Positions 11,903 to 23,900 of a stretch of 64,000 nucleotides of DNA are shown here, piece after piece. Made by a program: the position numbers and the translations under genes. The stretch's first letter is position 1. Each line of letters begins with the position of its first letter. The notes beneath the pieces are model-generated. The model was not told the DNA's origin. It did not search any database and was given only the letters and a program-made list of their open reading frames with translations. Origin of the DNA: Symbiodinium natans (taxonomy: Eukaryota; Sar; Dinophyceae; Suessiales; Symbiodiniaceae); assembly GCA_905221605.1 (NCBI GenBank), contig CAJNDS010000657.1, forward strand, positions 803,501 to 867,500, given 5' to 3'.

Positions 11903-13369
11903 CTGGCGTGGGAAAAGGGTGGGTTATGAGACGTTCCGAGGCACTCTGTGGCCCTCAAGATCAGTATCGGTCTGAGCGCACCATGCGCACCATGCGCACC
12001 TCATGGTGCCCTCTATGCGGCTGCCAAAAAAAAAACCCAGCCTGCTTTGGTGACAAATTGACAACATTCAGAGACCATGCTCATGGGTGGATGCCGAAGC
12101 CTACAAACCCAAGTACGCTAAACCCCGCCTTCAAACCTACCCGAAAACTTCACAAAGTGCCCTAAACCCCACCTCCAAACCTACCCCAAAAACTTCAAAG
12201 TGCCCGAAACCCTGGCTTCAAACCCACCCCTCTCCTGCGAGTCGAGACGTGCTTCCGCCAGAGGCGACCACCAGGCCCAGCGCAGCGAGGATCCACGTGG
12301 CGACGCACGCCTCACTTAGGTCTCGAAGAACCCCCAAAACTCTAAACTTAGGGTATCGGGTTTAGGGTTTCGGCTTTAGGGTTTAGGGGTCAGGCTTTAG
12401 GGTTTGGGTCAAGGTTTATGATCCAGAGTTTTGGGTTGATGCCTCCGCACGCCCTGTCTTGTGCCTTCCCTGAACCCGACACCAAATTCGTGGGGCCTCT
12501 TGGGCCTCTTCCCCGCACGACCCTCGGTCAGTGCTGTGTGGCTGAGGACAACCTCAACCAGGGTAGGACGTGAAACACGAATAACCCGACAGGCCAAAGC
12601 TCTGAAGACTGAACCCCAAACTCTCAGCCCTGTTCACTAAAGTTTAAGGGTCGTGGAGGTGAGGGTTTAGGGCCCAAACTGCCTAAACCCAAACCCCGCC
12701 AGGAAGCGCAAGTGGCAACGCGCAGGTTCAGGTGGTAGCACAGGGCGAGGGTCTTTTGCCATCGCCCTGCCGGTGCTGGTTCGGGGGTTTCCCACAACCC
12801 GGAAAGGATTCACGATTCAGGAGTCCGAGCGCTTGCTTGGCTGCTTCATGGGCTTTGGATGCCTTCCGCTTTTGAGTGGCAGGGCTTGGGGCGCTTGGGG
12901 CTTGGGGCGCCTTTGGGCTATCCAGACAAGGAGGCCTGGGGTTCAGGGTTGATGGTTTTGGGGCCCCAGCCTTAACTCCAAACACTGCTGGATATGAACC
13001 CAACAGCACTAAGGAGGAACCCTTCATGGGAAGTGGGTTATTTTCTATCCGGGTCGAACTCTAACCCAAAGGCGGAAATCCTGAACGCCCCTGCGAACTT
13101 CACTCCCTACACCCAACAAGCCTTAGAGACCACAGACCCTAATATCGGGGTCGGAATAACTCCGAGTCATTTTTTCCGTGTAGCCTTCTGGCCCCTTTTA
13201 TCATGAATAGTATCATAACCCCCAAACCCTATTCTAATTGTGAAGGCCCCCTATACCAGACCCTAGCCACCCTGAACCCCAAGGGTCTCTTGTGCTTGAA
13301 GACCCCAAGTAAAGGCCGAGCCTGCACCCCACGAGTGGCTGATGAACAAATCCACCTGATGGCTTTTTT

Positions 13370-13495
13370 GGGCTAGGGTTTGGGGTTTGGGGTGAGGGGT
13401 TTAGGGTTTAGGGCTTAGGGTTTAGGGTTTCGGGTTTGGGGTTTGGGGTTTGGGGCTTGGGCTTTGGGATTTTGGGGTTAGGGTTTAGGGTGCCT
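13370..13495 (+). repeat. Mixed TTTAGGG/TTTGGGG array
   Basis: Alternating TTTGGGG, TTTAGGG, CTTAGGG and TTTCGGG heptamers, a partially degenerate telomere-type tract in the G-rich sense. Confidence 0.8.
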
Positions 13496-13881
13496 AAACT
13501 GTGGCATAGGGGGTCACCACGCACGATCCGCACCAGAAAGAAACTGCAGAGAACATGGGTTTCTACCATTTTGTTAATTTTTGCTTTTTTGTTTGTCCAA
13601 ATATTGTGAACATGACGTTTTCCCCTTGTGCTGCAAGTGTCCAAAAGTAGCCGAGATTGCTCCAAACCCCATAACCTCCCCAAATCCTGAAGCCTCAAGC
13701 CCCAGACAAAATCCAAGTCCCAGCCCCGCCCGAAGCACGAAAGCCCGACCCCTTCAACTCCAGCCCTAAGCCCTAAGCCCCTCGGTCCAGCCCCCGAAAA
13801 GTCCCACTGTCCTAAACACTCAAGCCCAAATTCTGCGAGGCATAGTGTGGAGTCGGCTTGGATTCATGGTCGAAGGGGGGG

Positions 13882-13980
13882 GGGGTTCCGAAAATAGGGG
13901 GTACCTTATGGGGTCCTGATTATGTGGGAATCCGAACATTTGGGGCTTACATTAGGGATCCCCTATTTTCGTCAACCCCC
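13882..13980 (+). mobile_element. MITE-like palindromic element, copy 3
   Basis: A 99-bp element with ends GGGGTTCCGAAAATAGGGG and CCCCTATTTTCGTCAACCCC, a near-perfect inverted-repeat pair (CGAAAATAGGGG / CCCCTATTTTCG). It shares interior words with copies 1 and 2 (TACCTTAT, GTCCTGATTAT, ATTTGGGG). It follows a short poly-G run. Confidence 0.7.
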
Positions 13981-14589
13981 AACTGAAGGACTGACCCGTA
14001 CACGGGGCACTGGCAGTATACTGGCAGTCGCAGGAGCTATTTTGGGGGGATATCCACCGGAGGCTGTGTCCCTTGACCTGGTTCAGGAGGGTTGCAGACC
14101 GGTTCCCCAGATAAACACGGCAAACAGGACAGGAATGTGGCGCGCCAGGTTCACGGTCTAGGGCTTAGGACTTAGGATTCAGGAGTTTAGGCGCAAGGCG
14201 CTGTAGACGAGCCCCTTGACCCACAGGTCTTGCGCGGCGCACCGACTCCATCAACCCTGAACCCTACAAACCCAGGGCTGCTTCTTACGTTGGGAGCTAC
14301 GGGGAGGTTTCGGATCGAAGCACCTCGTCGACCTCCTGAAAGGCCTCCCCCACAGACGCTCCAACAGGGTCGTTGAGGAACACCGAGCCAAGGCCCGCAA
14401 GAACCTGATGCGCCCCATGCGTTTAGGATTTCTGGGGAACTTGGGGTTTCGGGTTTAGCGTTCCAAGTTTCATAAGGGCTCAGGTGCGGGGATATGTGTG
14501 TGTGTGACTTAACTTCAGCAAACCATGTGCATGAAAGAAGACAAATGCCATAGGGCTCTACTCACCTTTAACCCAATTTTAAATAGAAT

Positions 14590-14644
14590 AAGCAGAGGGA
14601 ACCAAAGCTATCAAAGAACAAGCAGAGGGAACCAAAGCTATCAT
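14590..14644. repeat. 30-bp tandem duplication
   Basis: The words AGCAGAGGGAACCAAAGC and TATCA occur twice with a 30-bp period, starting at 14591 and 14621. The surrounding 14.2-14.9 kb shows no gene. Confidence 0.8.
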
Positions 14645-15137
14645 ATGCTACAATGGAGGAGTATTTAATATTAGGGGCCAATCCTGAAAAAAATAATCTT
14701 ACACAACGAAAAATGATAGACTACACATGGGCAAAATTTAATGTTAAGGGGTGGGGGGGTTCATATTCGGGGTCCAGTTTTGGGGGAACAGGTAGGGTGA
14801 GAAGTACCTTACGTACGGTTCTAACCCGGTTCCAATGTAGGCTGCCAGACTTACAACCCTACCTATACCTACCCATGAACCTTCATGTAAGCCCTAAACC
14901 CTAAACCCTCAACCCGGAGCCACTAACCCTAAACCCTAAACTACCCGGAACCCTGAACCTTAAACCCGAAACCTTTAACCCAATGCTTATGCTACACAGA
15001 CCTGCTTTGGGGATTCTCGGGTTTTGGGTTGTGGATCCGACTAGGAAGCCCCGGTGCAGGGAATGCATCCAAACTCGCACTCCGCCATCTTCCGGAGAAG
15101 TTCATCCCAAAAACCCCGAGACTGTACTTCTAGGGTT

Positions 15138-15237
15138 TGGGATGTTCCCCCTTATACTAACAGTCCTTAATCGGGATTTTAGTAGCACGTACTGGAATCC
15201 CTATTAAGGACTGTTTGTATGAGGGGGGAACATCCCA
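15138..15237. repeat. Foldback (inverted repeat) element
   Basis: The left arm 15138-15171 (TGGGATGTTCCCCCTTATAC... ending CAGTCCTTAAT) is the reverse complement of the right arm 15203-15237 (ATTAAGGACTGTTTGTATGA... ending GAACATCCCA), with one indel and very few mismatches over about 34 bp and a 31-base spacer. Weaker complementarity continues outward through CTAGGGTTT. It does not match the MITE-like family sequence. Confidence 0.8.
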
Positions 15238-16276
15238 ATCTAGGATCGTTAAGGCCCTATAATTGACCATTTGTTGGGACATGTCTTGAAAGGATGACTT
15301 GAATTGTCATTGTTGGGTTGACGTACTTAGAGAGACGTAAAGTGATTTTTAACAATCCAAAAAAGCCGAACCCTGAAGCCTGAACATAAAGGGAAGCTCT
15401 GGCACCAAGTCATGAGAGCAAAAAAAGACCCTTGCCTGGGCAGGCGTGGCCACTCTCAACAAGCCTCTCCGGGTAAAAGCGGTCCGGGTCCGGTATTCTC
15501 TGATGTCGAGTTTTTGGGTGTTTATATCACTAAACCCGTGTTCGAGCGGCTCGGGGGGGGGCTTTGTGCGGGTTCAAGGGCCTTGGGCTTCAGGGCATTT
15601 AAGGGGGGGACTACTGTGATAAGGTCGGCGCTCTCCCATTTGATCGTCCCTGTTAAAGTTGGGGCCTCTTCGATTTTGCAATTCTGAGAACTGACCAAGT
15701 ATTTTAAACTTTAAAGGCTTCGGAGGGGGTTTGGATTCTGGGTGTTCGGGCACCAAGCCTGGCCCTTGGGGCAAAGAGGGCACCGACAGAAGCAAGACTG
15801 AGACCTAAGACAGCAGAAGTGGCCAGTTTCAGGGTCCTCTTCAGAACAGAAGCCCGTGGACTTTGTACTTCAAGGGCCGTGGACACTGCTAACAGGGGTT
15901 TTTGCTAGATGCACAGCAACAACATCAGATGGTCATCTCTCTACATGATGGTCCACTCAATGACCTGTGATTTTCTAAAGTAACGAACCCTAAACCCACA
16001 TCTCCCCGACCTGCAACCCTATTCGCCCGCAAAGGCTAAACCTGAACGCCACCCCGAAAACGAGCCCTCGAGTCAAAACGCCTGCCATCGGCGCGCGCTC
16101 CCCAAGTCGGAGGGCCGAAAATGACAGCCAGAGGCTCAGGACTTCAAGTTTTGCGATTTCTGCTTGATACGCCATATCTTGGGGACTCAAAAGCCATGGT
16201 ATGCTCTGGCCCTTCAGGCGCGAGAAACTTGTCGGAGCGACTTGAGCCTTCAGCTGCACTCGGACGACTTGGGATT

Positions 16277-16370
16277 CGGGTTTAAGGTTTGGGGTTTAGG
16301 GTTTAGGGTTTAGGGTTTGGGGTCTGGGGTTTTAGGTTTGGGGTTTAGGGTCTAGGGTTTACGGCCTTTG
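16277..16370 (+). repeat. Last TTTAGGG-type island
   Basis: GGGTTTAGGG units with TTTGGGG and TCTGGGG variants. This is the right-most substantial telomere-type tract in the window. Confidence 0.8.
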
Positions 16371-16380
16371 GGGCCATTTA

Positions 16381-16526
16381 CATGAGTTGACATGGGTTTG
16401 CATGGGTTTACATGGGTTTACATGGGTTTACATGGGTTTACATGGGTTTACATGGGTTACATGGGTTGACATGGGTTTACATGGGTTTACATGGGTTTAC
16501 ATGGGTTTACATGGGTTTGCACGTGA
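16381..16526 (+). repeat. 10-bp satellite CATGGGTTTA
   Basis: About fourteen tandem copies of the decamer CATGGGTTTA, with occasional CATGGGTTGA, CATGGGTTTG and 9-bp variants. The unit shares GGGTTTA with the telomeric heptamer immediately to its left and may derive from it. Confidence 0.95.
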
Positions 16527-16659
16527 CAGCATACACAGGTGGCCATGAATTCTGGAGATCGGCTCAGACTAGATAGGGTTTAGGGTCGCGAATGTGTCCA
16601 AGAAGACAGCTTGATAAGACCGACTAGAGCTTCAGGTTCAGGGTTTGGGTTGTGAAGGC

Positions 16660-18290
16660 TGATAACTCACACGGTCGTTTCGCACCACAAAAGACAGGTC
16701 TGAACAACATTGACCGGTCAGTTTCGTGACTTCGCAATTGTCCTAAAGCCTGGCAAGAATTTTGGTCTGAAAGAGTTGAAATTCGCTCGAACATTGACGG
16801 GCTAGTTTCGTGACTTCACAACCTTTTCGCACAAAAAGAGGACTTGTTTTGGCTCTGAACTTTTCAAAATTGACCAAATATCTCGCGCCATGACCAAATA
16901 GCTCGCGCCAAGGTTAGAGTGCTATAGCGAGGGTTTTCTGCAGGGCGCGAGCTGGCTACGCAAAACCCACCCAAACCCACCCAAACCCCACCCAAAACCC
17001 ACCCAAAATCCATCCAAAACCCATCCAAAACCCGTCCCAAACCCACTCGAGAACCCTGGCAGGCGTGGCAACACCCCCGCGCTGGGATTTATAATAATAC
17101 AAATAAAACCCCAGAGGTGGGTGATGGGATCCCGTCCGTGTCTGACAATATTATATTCCCGGATTTCTGCAAAGCGTGTTATTTGGCGCCGAACATCTCA
17201 ACTAACTTAAATCTTTTGGGGGCTTTTTGAACGTAAACAAATTGTTGCTTCTTTGAAGAGCACGCCAAGTTCAAAGAGCTGAGTACATTGAGCTCTTTGA
17301 GTGAGTGAGTGAGTGAGTGAGAAGCGGCTCCCGTTTGATACAAGGCCATGCCGTAGGCGCTATCCCTCCCGGCATGGAGTTCAGACTGGCAGGGCGGGCT
17401 CCGTAAACGTCGTTGCCCGATTGAGCTGTTTGAACTTGACCAAAAAACTCGCGCCATGACCATATAGCTCGCGCCAAGTTCAAAGAGCTGAGTACATCAT
17501 CCCTTTGTGGGACTATGACATCTTTTGACACGGCCTTGTCGCATAAAAAAAGGGTCTGAACAACATTGACCGGTCAATATCGTGACTTCACAACTGTCCG
17601 AAAGCCTGGCAAAATTTTTGGTCGGAAAGAATTGAAAACATTGACCAATCAGTTTCGTGACGTCACGACCTACAAAAAGACGACTTGCTTTGGCTCTGAG
17701 CTCTTCGAACTTGACCCAATAGCTCACCCAAAACCCATCGAAAAACCCGTCCCAAACCCGCTCGAAACCCTGGCAGGCACGGCAAAACCACTTCACCCCC
17801 GCATTGGGATTTACAATAATACAAATAACACCCAGAGGTGGGTGATGGGATCCCGTCCGTGTCTGACAATATTATATTACCGGATTTCTGCAAAGCGTGT
17901 TATTTGGCGCTGCAACTTACTTAATTCTTTTGGGGGCTCTTTGAACTTAAACCAATTGTTGCTTCTTTGCAGACAAGAGCACGCTGAGTACATTGAGCTT
18001 TTTGAACTTGACCAAATAGCTTGCGCCATGACCAAATAGCTCGCGCCCGACACGGTCTTTTCGCACAAAAAGCGGGTCTGAACAACATTGACCGGTCAGT
18101 TTCATGACTTCACAATTGTCCGCCTACGTCACGACCATTTCGCACAAAAAGACGACTTGCTTTGGCTCTGAGCTCTTCGAACTTGACCCAATAGCTCACC
18201 CAAAACCCATCGAAAAACCCGTCCCAAACCCACTCGAAACCCTGGCAGGCGCGGCAAAACCACTTCACCCCCGCATTGGGACTTTGACTT
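16660..18290. repeat. Three-fold composite repeat block
   Basis: Three modules recur in the same order. Module a (GAACAACATTGACCGGTCA...) is at about 16699, 17557 and 18080. Module b (GACGACTTGCTTTGGCTCTG... through CCCTGGCAGGC) is near-identical at 17678-17810 and 18150-18283 and more diverged at 16845-17090. Module c (ATAATACAAATAA... through CAAAGCGTGTTATTTGG) is at about 17092-17190 and 17814-17912. Open frames inside are repeated copies of the same short out-of-context peptide, so I do not call a gene. A (GAGT)n microsatellite lies at 17300-17322. Confidence 0.85.
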
Positions 18291-19585
18291 TGATTCGCAA
18301 CGGGTCAGTGCAGAGCAGAGACATGCAGACACTTGTGGACCCGCGTAGCGAGGTTGAGCCGGCAATAAGATACCTGGCAGCTTTATCGGGCACTTGCATA
18401 AGCAAGCCTCAAGAATGTGAGACACGAGGCTGGCACGCCGGTCCATGGACCTAGCACATGCCTATGAGAGATTGGCCTTCCGGTCCGTAAGGCACGACAG
18501 AAACCATGTCGGAAAGATAATACCAATGAGTCGACCAGCTCTCCCAGATTGAAACACTGTGGGTGAGAAATGTAGAGCAGCTGGATACAGTGACTTATCC
18601 CAATACCCAACGACATGGAGGTACAGGAGGACATTGCTGCATCAAAGGTGGCGAATGGAAGCTACTAGGTTTGCTGCAAGATGGGGTTCTGATGTCACAA
18701 TACCATATAAGCAACAACCCCCAACAAATAAGAGAGAACACTCACTAAAGATGTCAAGTGATCAGAAAAGGCCATCCTTCGATCTGTGATTTCACAAATC
18801 ATCACCTGTAATCGTACGCAGCGGGCGGTTGCTGTCATCGCCAAAGCAAACGATGTAATGAGCTCAGAGGAGTCTAAAGGGAGCAAGCAAAATCAAATCC
18901 TACACAATGGAGGAGACCGTGCTTGAAGCGAAAAGAGAAGCGTGAAAAAGAAAGGCACGCAAGCCTTGAAGCAGAAATCAAACGCCGCAAGCTCTAGGTT
19001 TCGAGGATCCCAGAATGCACTGAACCTATGATTCCAAAAGCCCATCCAGTAAACCCCGAAACACCAAAAAGGTCACTCCGATGCAGATCCTGCCTCTTTC
19101 AATTGGCAATTCGGAGGAAGCACTCTCCGGCCGGCTTACTGTCCATGTTCGCCGATGACAAACACTGTTGGAAGCTATCATCTTTCTGAGAACCTCCACG
19201 GATCACCACAATCACTTGGAAAGGATCAAGAGAACTTGTTTCTAGCTCATTGAGGGAAAAGGCAGCGTGAACATTCCGGTCCTCATGGGCATCGTGCTCT
19301 TCTGCTGGATTCGAAGAACAAACAATGCGGCATCGCATTGGAGCTATTTCCAAATTCATCTTACAGTTCTGATTTGCTCACGACCTTTTTCCCGGAGCAC
19401 ATGGAGCAGGTCCGATGTGACCAGGGCGGGAATTGGGCACTTGAACCGAATATGGGGGTACTCCAGGGGAAGCTCGTCGTGGACGGGAGCGAGCTCAAAG
19501 CAAAGAGGCTAAGCTCGTGGAAAGCGCCTGTTCTCAGCATACTACGCCTGCCTGTGTGGTGAAGCCCTCCAACGCAAACCCAATC
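18291..19585. other. No gene recognised
   Basis: Mixed-composition DNA with open frames of at most about 90 residues on both strands. None shows a recognisable domain or a plausible exon chain. Confidence 0.5.
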
Positions 19586-19835
19586 CTGCAAAGGTAACAG
19601 GCTAAAGGCAATCGGTCGAAAGGCAACAGGTCCAACAGGTACAAAGGCAAGGCAACAGGTACACAGGTCCCCAAAAAGGCAACAGGTCAGTCCAAAGGCA
19701 ACAGGTCCAAAGGCAACAAGGCCAAAGGCAACAGATCAAAGGCAACAGGTCCAAAGCCAACAGCCCAAAGGCAACAGGTCCAAGGCAAGAGGTCCAAAGG
19801 CAAGAAGTCAAAACGCAACAGACCCAAGCCTACCC
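19586..19835. repeat. 15-bp minisatellite
   Basis: Imperfect tandem copies of CAACAGGTCCAAAGG, degenerating to GGCAAGAGGTCC at the right edge. Its reverse complement reads as a Cys/Leu-rich open frame (about 69 codons) that is a by-product of the repeat. Confidence 0.85.
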
Positions 19836-20544
19836 ACCTTCCAGACGGGAGGGGTAGGCACTGGCGAACTTCAAAAGGCCAGCCCGGATGTCGAGGTGGC
19901 AGTCAAGGAGGAGGCCTTCTTTTCCAAAGCCCGCTTCATCTTTTTGCCTGCCATTCACCAAGTCAGGGTGAAGTAAACGCCCCATGAAACCCAGACAAGA
20001 GCGTAGCTTGGCCGTTCGCTTGTGCACAAACTAACGACACGAGACGTGACGAAACGAAGCAGTCACTCTCGTCCACAAAACTCACAAGTGCAGACACTCA
20101 AAAAATAAAACTCCCTACCTGCATATGCCAGACAGCTCCCTGTACATCAGGACACAAAGAAACATGGATTTTCCGACCCGCGCGCGAAGGCGTGCATAGC
20201 AAGCTAAGCTCGGCGAGTCATGATTGATTACGTGCAAACTTCAGAGTAAGACAACACCCGCGGTTTTCCGCTGCCTGTTGTCACGATTCCGTGTAGTTTC
20301 ACCCATCTCACACGCTACTCAACTTCGATGAAATACTCCGAGAGCAGCGCCAGGTAGTGCAGTGAGATCGTAAAAGCCGTTGCGTGTCAGAATGTCAGAG
20401 TGCTGTCACGAGGTCGTTTGCTCGGTGCGGGTCTACACCTGGCAATTAGCCATAAACGCGGGTGCCGCTAGGCTGCAATGGACGGGTTAGAAAGCAATGA
20501 AGCATGCTTCTCCCAGCTGGCGGCAAGAGCCGCGAGATGAGGAT
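19836..20544. other. No gene recognised
   Basis: About 700 bp between the minisatellite and the CCCCTTAAG satellite with no open frame above about 65 codons that looks coding. Confidence 0.5.
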
Positions 20545-20601
20545 GGGCCCCCCCCTTTGGGCAAAGGGGGGCCTTAAGCCCCCCTTTAAGCCCCCCTTAA
20601 G
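20545..20601. repeat. CCCCTTAAG satellite, left part
   Basis: C- and G-runs punctuated by TTAAG (GGGGCCTTAAGCCCCCC and variants). It ends at the left boundary of the LTR element; its last five bases, TTAAG, are the left copy of that element's target duplication. Confidence 0.85.
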
Positions 20602-20893
20602 TGAAATTTTCAAAGGTCACTTTCTGTACAATATCAAACTGTATGTAAACTACCAAACACATGACTGTTCAATCAATGGTCTTGACCACACCACAATACA
20701 AGCATACAACTGTCAGATGCAATCTCTCGCTCAGCAATCTTTTGTGTCACTTGGGCTGAGCCAATCTTGAGCCACTTGAGCCAATGCATCATGGACATGG
20801 CAATGTCCACATGCCAACGTTCTCTGTCAGTGTTGCATGTTCTTCACGCACTGGACAATGTACATGTGCAGGAAGTAAAGCTCAATCCTAACA
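20602..20893 (-). repeat. 3' LTR of the LARD-like element
   Basis: 292-bp direct repeat. On the plus strand it runs from TGAAATTTTCAAAGG to CAATCCTAACA. It differs from its partner at CAGATGCAATC (versus CAGACGCAATC) and CCAACGTT (versus CCAATGTT). Confidence 0.9.
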
Positions 20894-20902
20894 CCGTCCC
20901 TT
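20894..20902 (-). other. Putative polypurine tract
   Basis: The minus strand reads AAGGGACGG directly before the 3' LTR start TGTTAGG. One C interrupts the purine run, so the call is tentative. Confidence 0.35.
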
Positions 20903-23900
20903 GAATGAATGCTTCAGCAATCATTCACACTAACAGCTTTACAATAACCAACTGTGCAACAATTCTTGATGCTGCCGACCTTCTTGTGGGTCAATCTTCA
21001 TTTTGTTCTAGGGCAGTCATCTGTTACTTGATAAAACAAAGACAATGGTCTGGAACCGGCATCTTGTGGCCAATTTCTTGTTCTAGAGTTCCATGACCTT
21101 TACAATTGCAAGATCAACAACCGCATTGAATGAACGACTTAGCAATCATCCAAACACAGCTTACTCGCAGTCAATAGAACCAGAAACTAGAGACCAGTGA
21201 ATCAGAAAGCGTTTCTGCCAACGGGGCTCAATGAGCTCAGTTCTTCTTCACGTCAAGACGGCAGTAGCTTTTGGTTGCAGTCAACCTATCCGAAGGCATT
21301 CCTGGATTTGGCTCTCTTTCTGTGCCAAAGGCTCGTCGCTCCGTGTGACATTCTGAGAAACGGCTTGATGTCACAATGAGTAAGTCAATGTGACTCAAAA
21401 TGCTCAAAACGGCAGGTCTTGCAACATAGGTGGAGTTGCAATGACTTTCCAGATCCAAGTTCAATACGGTGTCCAACACCGTACTGAAGATCTCAATGAA
21501 AGCAATCCAATCGCATTCATTCGTCTTCTTCCGGAAACAATGCAAAACATCCCATGAAGCAGTCACTAGCAGACTGCAAACAAAACCAATCACCGTTCGT
21601 GCAATTGAAATCTGCAGCATGAGAACAATGACAGAACCAAACTAATTTTGTAAAACCTCAACACTGTACGACGAGGTTCAAAAGAAGCAGCTGACCAATG
21701 AGCAACGCTGAGAGAATGCTGTCACTCAAGTAGGACCAACCAGGTTGCATCCAACGCAATCCCGAAAGTTCCCACGCGCAGTTTTGCAACGGCGATCAAT
21801 ACGCTGCTTTAAATCAGGGTCAAGGAAGCAGTCTCAATTTTGCACTCCGAAAGAATGACCCTTCTCACAACTTGCAGAACCGAGCAATGCCACGTAGAGA
21901 TAGCAATGCCGGATATATGGCTTCCTGAAACCAGTGTGTGTCAACCGCAAAGAAGATATCATCAATCAACTCGGCCTGAAATAAAATAGTAGATAAGAAA
22001 AGCGATCCATAGAACCATTCCATCATCCAAAGAACTCTCATGCACTGATACAGTCGCCAATAAAAGTCTGACTCCACGTAAAACTTGAATTCCAATCCTA
22101 CAACTTTGGGTTGTGAGCCCAATCAAGCGTTCCACCAAGCTCGCGGCTACCAGCGACGCTACCAGCGATATTCGATCTCACTGTGGTCGAATGAATGCAA
22201 TGACTTGGTTTGCACATAGAAAAACACGGAAATAAAGAATCACAAGCAATGAGTTCACAAGCGCTGACCAATACCACGAAGACAAAGCAACTGCGAATAC
22301 TTCCAAGCATATGTCAATCCAGTCAAAGATCCATCGTCTCGCTTTCAATGACCAGAGTGGTCAATGCACAACGCTTGCAGAATAACCAATCACCACCAGT
22401 GTCCATATTAGCTCTTCGTGACCGTCATACAATCAGGCATCATTGGTGATGTCCTCTGCAATATACATAGGGGACCATCTGTCTGTCAAAGGGCAACGTC
22501 AAATCGTGAAATCACAATCGCATCGGCGAAGTGTGCGATGTAAGGATCAATGGCACTCAACAATTGCCATGAAGAAACATCACGCGGAAGCAATATCCGC
22601 ACAACGCGAAGATCAGAAGCAAGGAATATCAGACACCAATCCTTAGTGCATCCTTCTCAATCGAGCATGTTGCCACAGCATCTGGCGCTTTTTTGGGCAA
22701 CACTACAGGCAATCTCGCCAGTCTTCTTCTCATAAAGCAATGCTCTAAACCAAAAGGCGTTTGACAACAGGCTACCTCTCGCTGAAGAAGCAGCAAAGCA
22801 ATCAGCTGTAGGAAATGATGCTGCAATCCTGCAACGATGCAGTGAACCAGACACAAGCTCAACCCATACCTGTCAACAGCTTCTCGAGGTCAATAAGCTG
22901 TTGTCAGCCAAGCACTGGGCAATGGACTCCAGAGGATGAGCGCGTCGCCAGAAAACCACAATGCCACTGACACGCTATAGAAGGAGAAATGGGTAAGCCA
23001 CTTCGTCACAATCGGCACCTTGCAGAAATAGCACCACTCGTTCGCGCAACTGTTCACCAAACTCACATGCTAACTGCAATGTAGTATACACCGCCAAAGT
23101 AAAGGAACAATGCTTCATCTTGTGATCAGTCTGCAGAACGCAAACCAATCTGCTGCGGTCTTGAAAGAAGGAACTTGAATCGCGCACTCAATGTGCAAGC
23201 AGTGCAGGTAGTGACGATGAGCTGCTGCACACTGAAACTCTGAGTATCTGTGTTGGACAGCACAAACTCAATCCGAAGACTTGCCAATGCCTCGCACTGC
23301 ACAATGCAAACGCCATCTTCGTGCATCTCGAATGGTCTTGTTATGGCAAGCCGAAGAACCAAAAGCAATCACTGGCACTGAAGGAAACAAATCATCATTC
23401 ATGTACTCAATACAAACTATGAAGTCAAAGTCTGCAATAATTATACTCGTCTACCATCTGCACAGTCAACCAATCCGAGTGGACACGCAGTTCGTGGAAT
23501 CATCAAAGTGTGTCTCCACTTGTTGAAGCTATACAAGAATACAACCAGTCTGAACAAACGAAGTCCTGGGACAATGCTCAAGGCAATCCCGCGGAAACCA
23601 TCTCCAGCAGACTGAACAGCAACCATTTGTCCTTACCACTTGTACTCGTCGCAAAGAAAACGCACAATCGCAGTACTGGAGAAAACCATGGCTACAATCA
23701 GGGATCAGGGCGTAGGCCGAATCAGCAATCGCATCTGCCAGTTTCAAGAAAGAAAACAACAACACTAGGTCAAGGCCAATCAGAATGGTCGCTTCTTCTA
23801 TGTACAAGAAGAGGTATGCACAATTCTGCTCCTGACGGAACAATGGAGGAAAATCACCTGCCAATGTTTCCTTAGGTCTGGCTCCTATATACAATTGCTC

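Larger units (their letters stand above)
1..16376. other. Subtelomere-like block of degenerate TTTAGGG sequence
   Basis: Most of this stretch consists of short perfect TTTAGGG or CCCTAAA islands joined by sequence that reads like decayed versions of them (CCCTGAACCC, CCCAAACCC, GGGTTTGGGG, GGGCTTAGGG). Islands occur in both orientations, so this is not a simple chromosome end. Apart from the minus-strand gene at 10.2-11.9 kb and the palindromic elements listed separately, I see no coding sequence: open frames are short and their translations are rich in Pro, Leu and Lys from the repeat itself. The block stops abruptly near 16.4 kb; to the right the telomeric word is essentially absent. Confidence 0.7.

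Noticed and set aside
20754-20790. CTTGAGCCAA words resembling part of a reverse-complemented dinoflagellate spliced leader
   Set aside because: Only about ten bases match and they lie inside the LTR of the coding-less element, so no spliced-leader relic is claimed.
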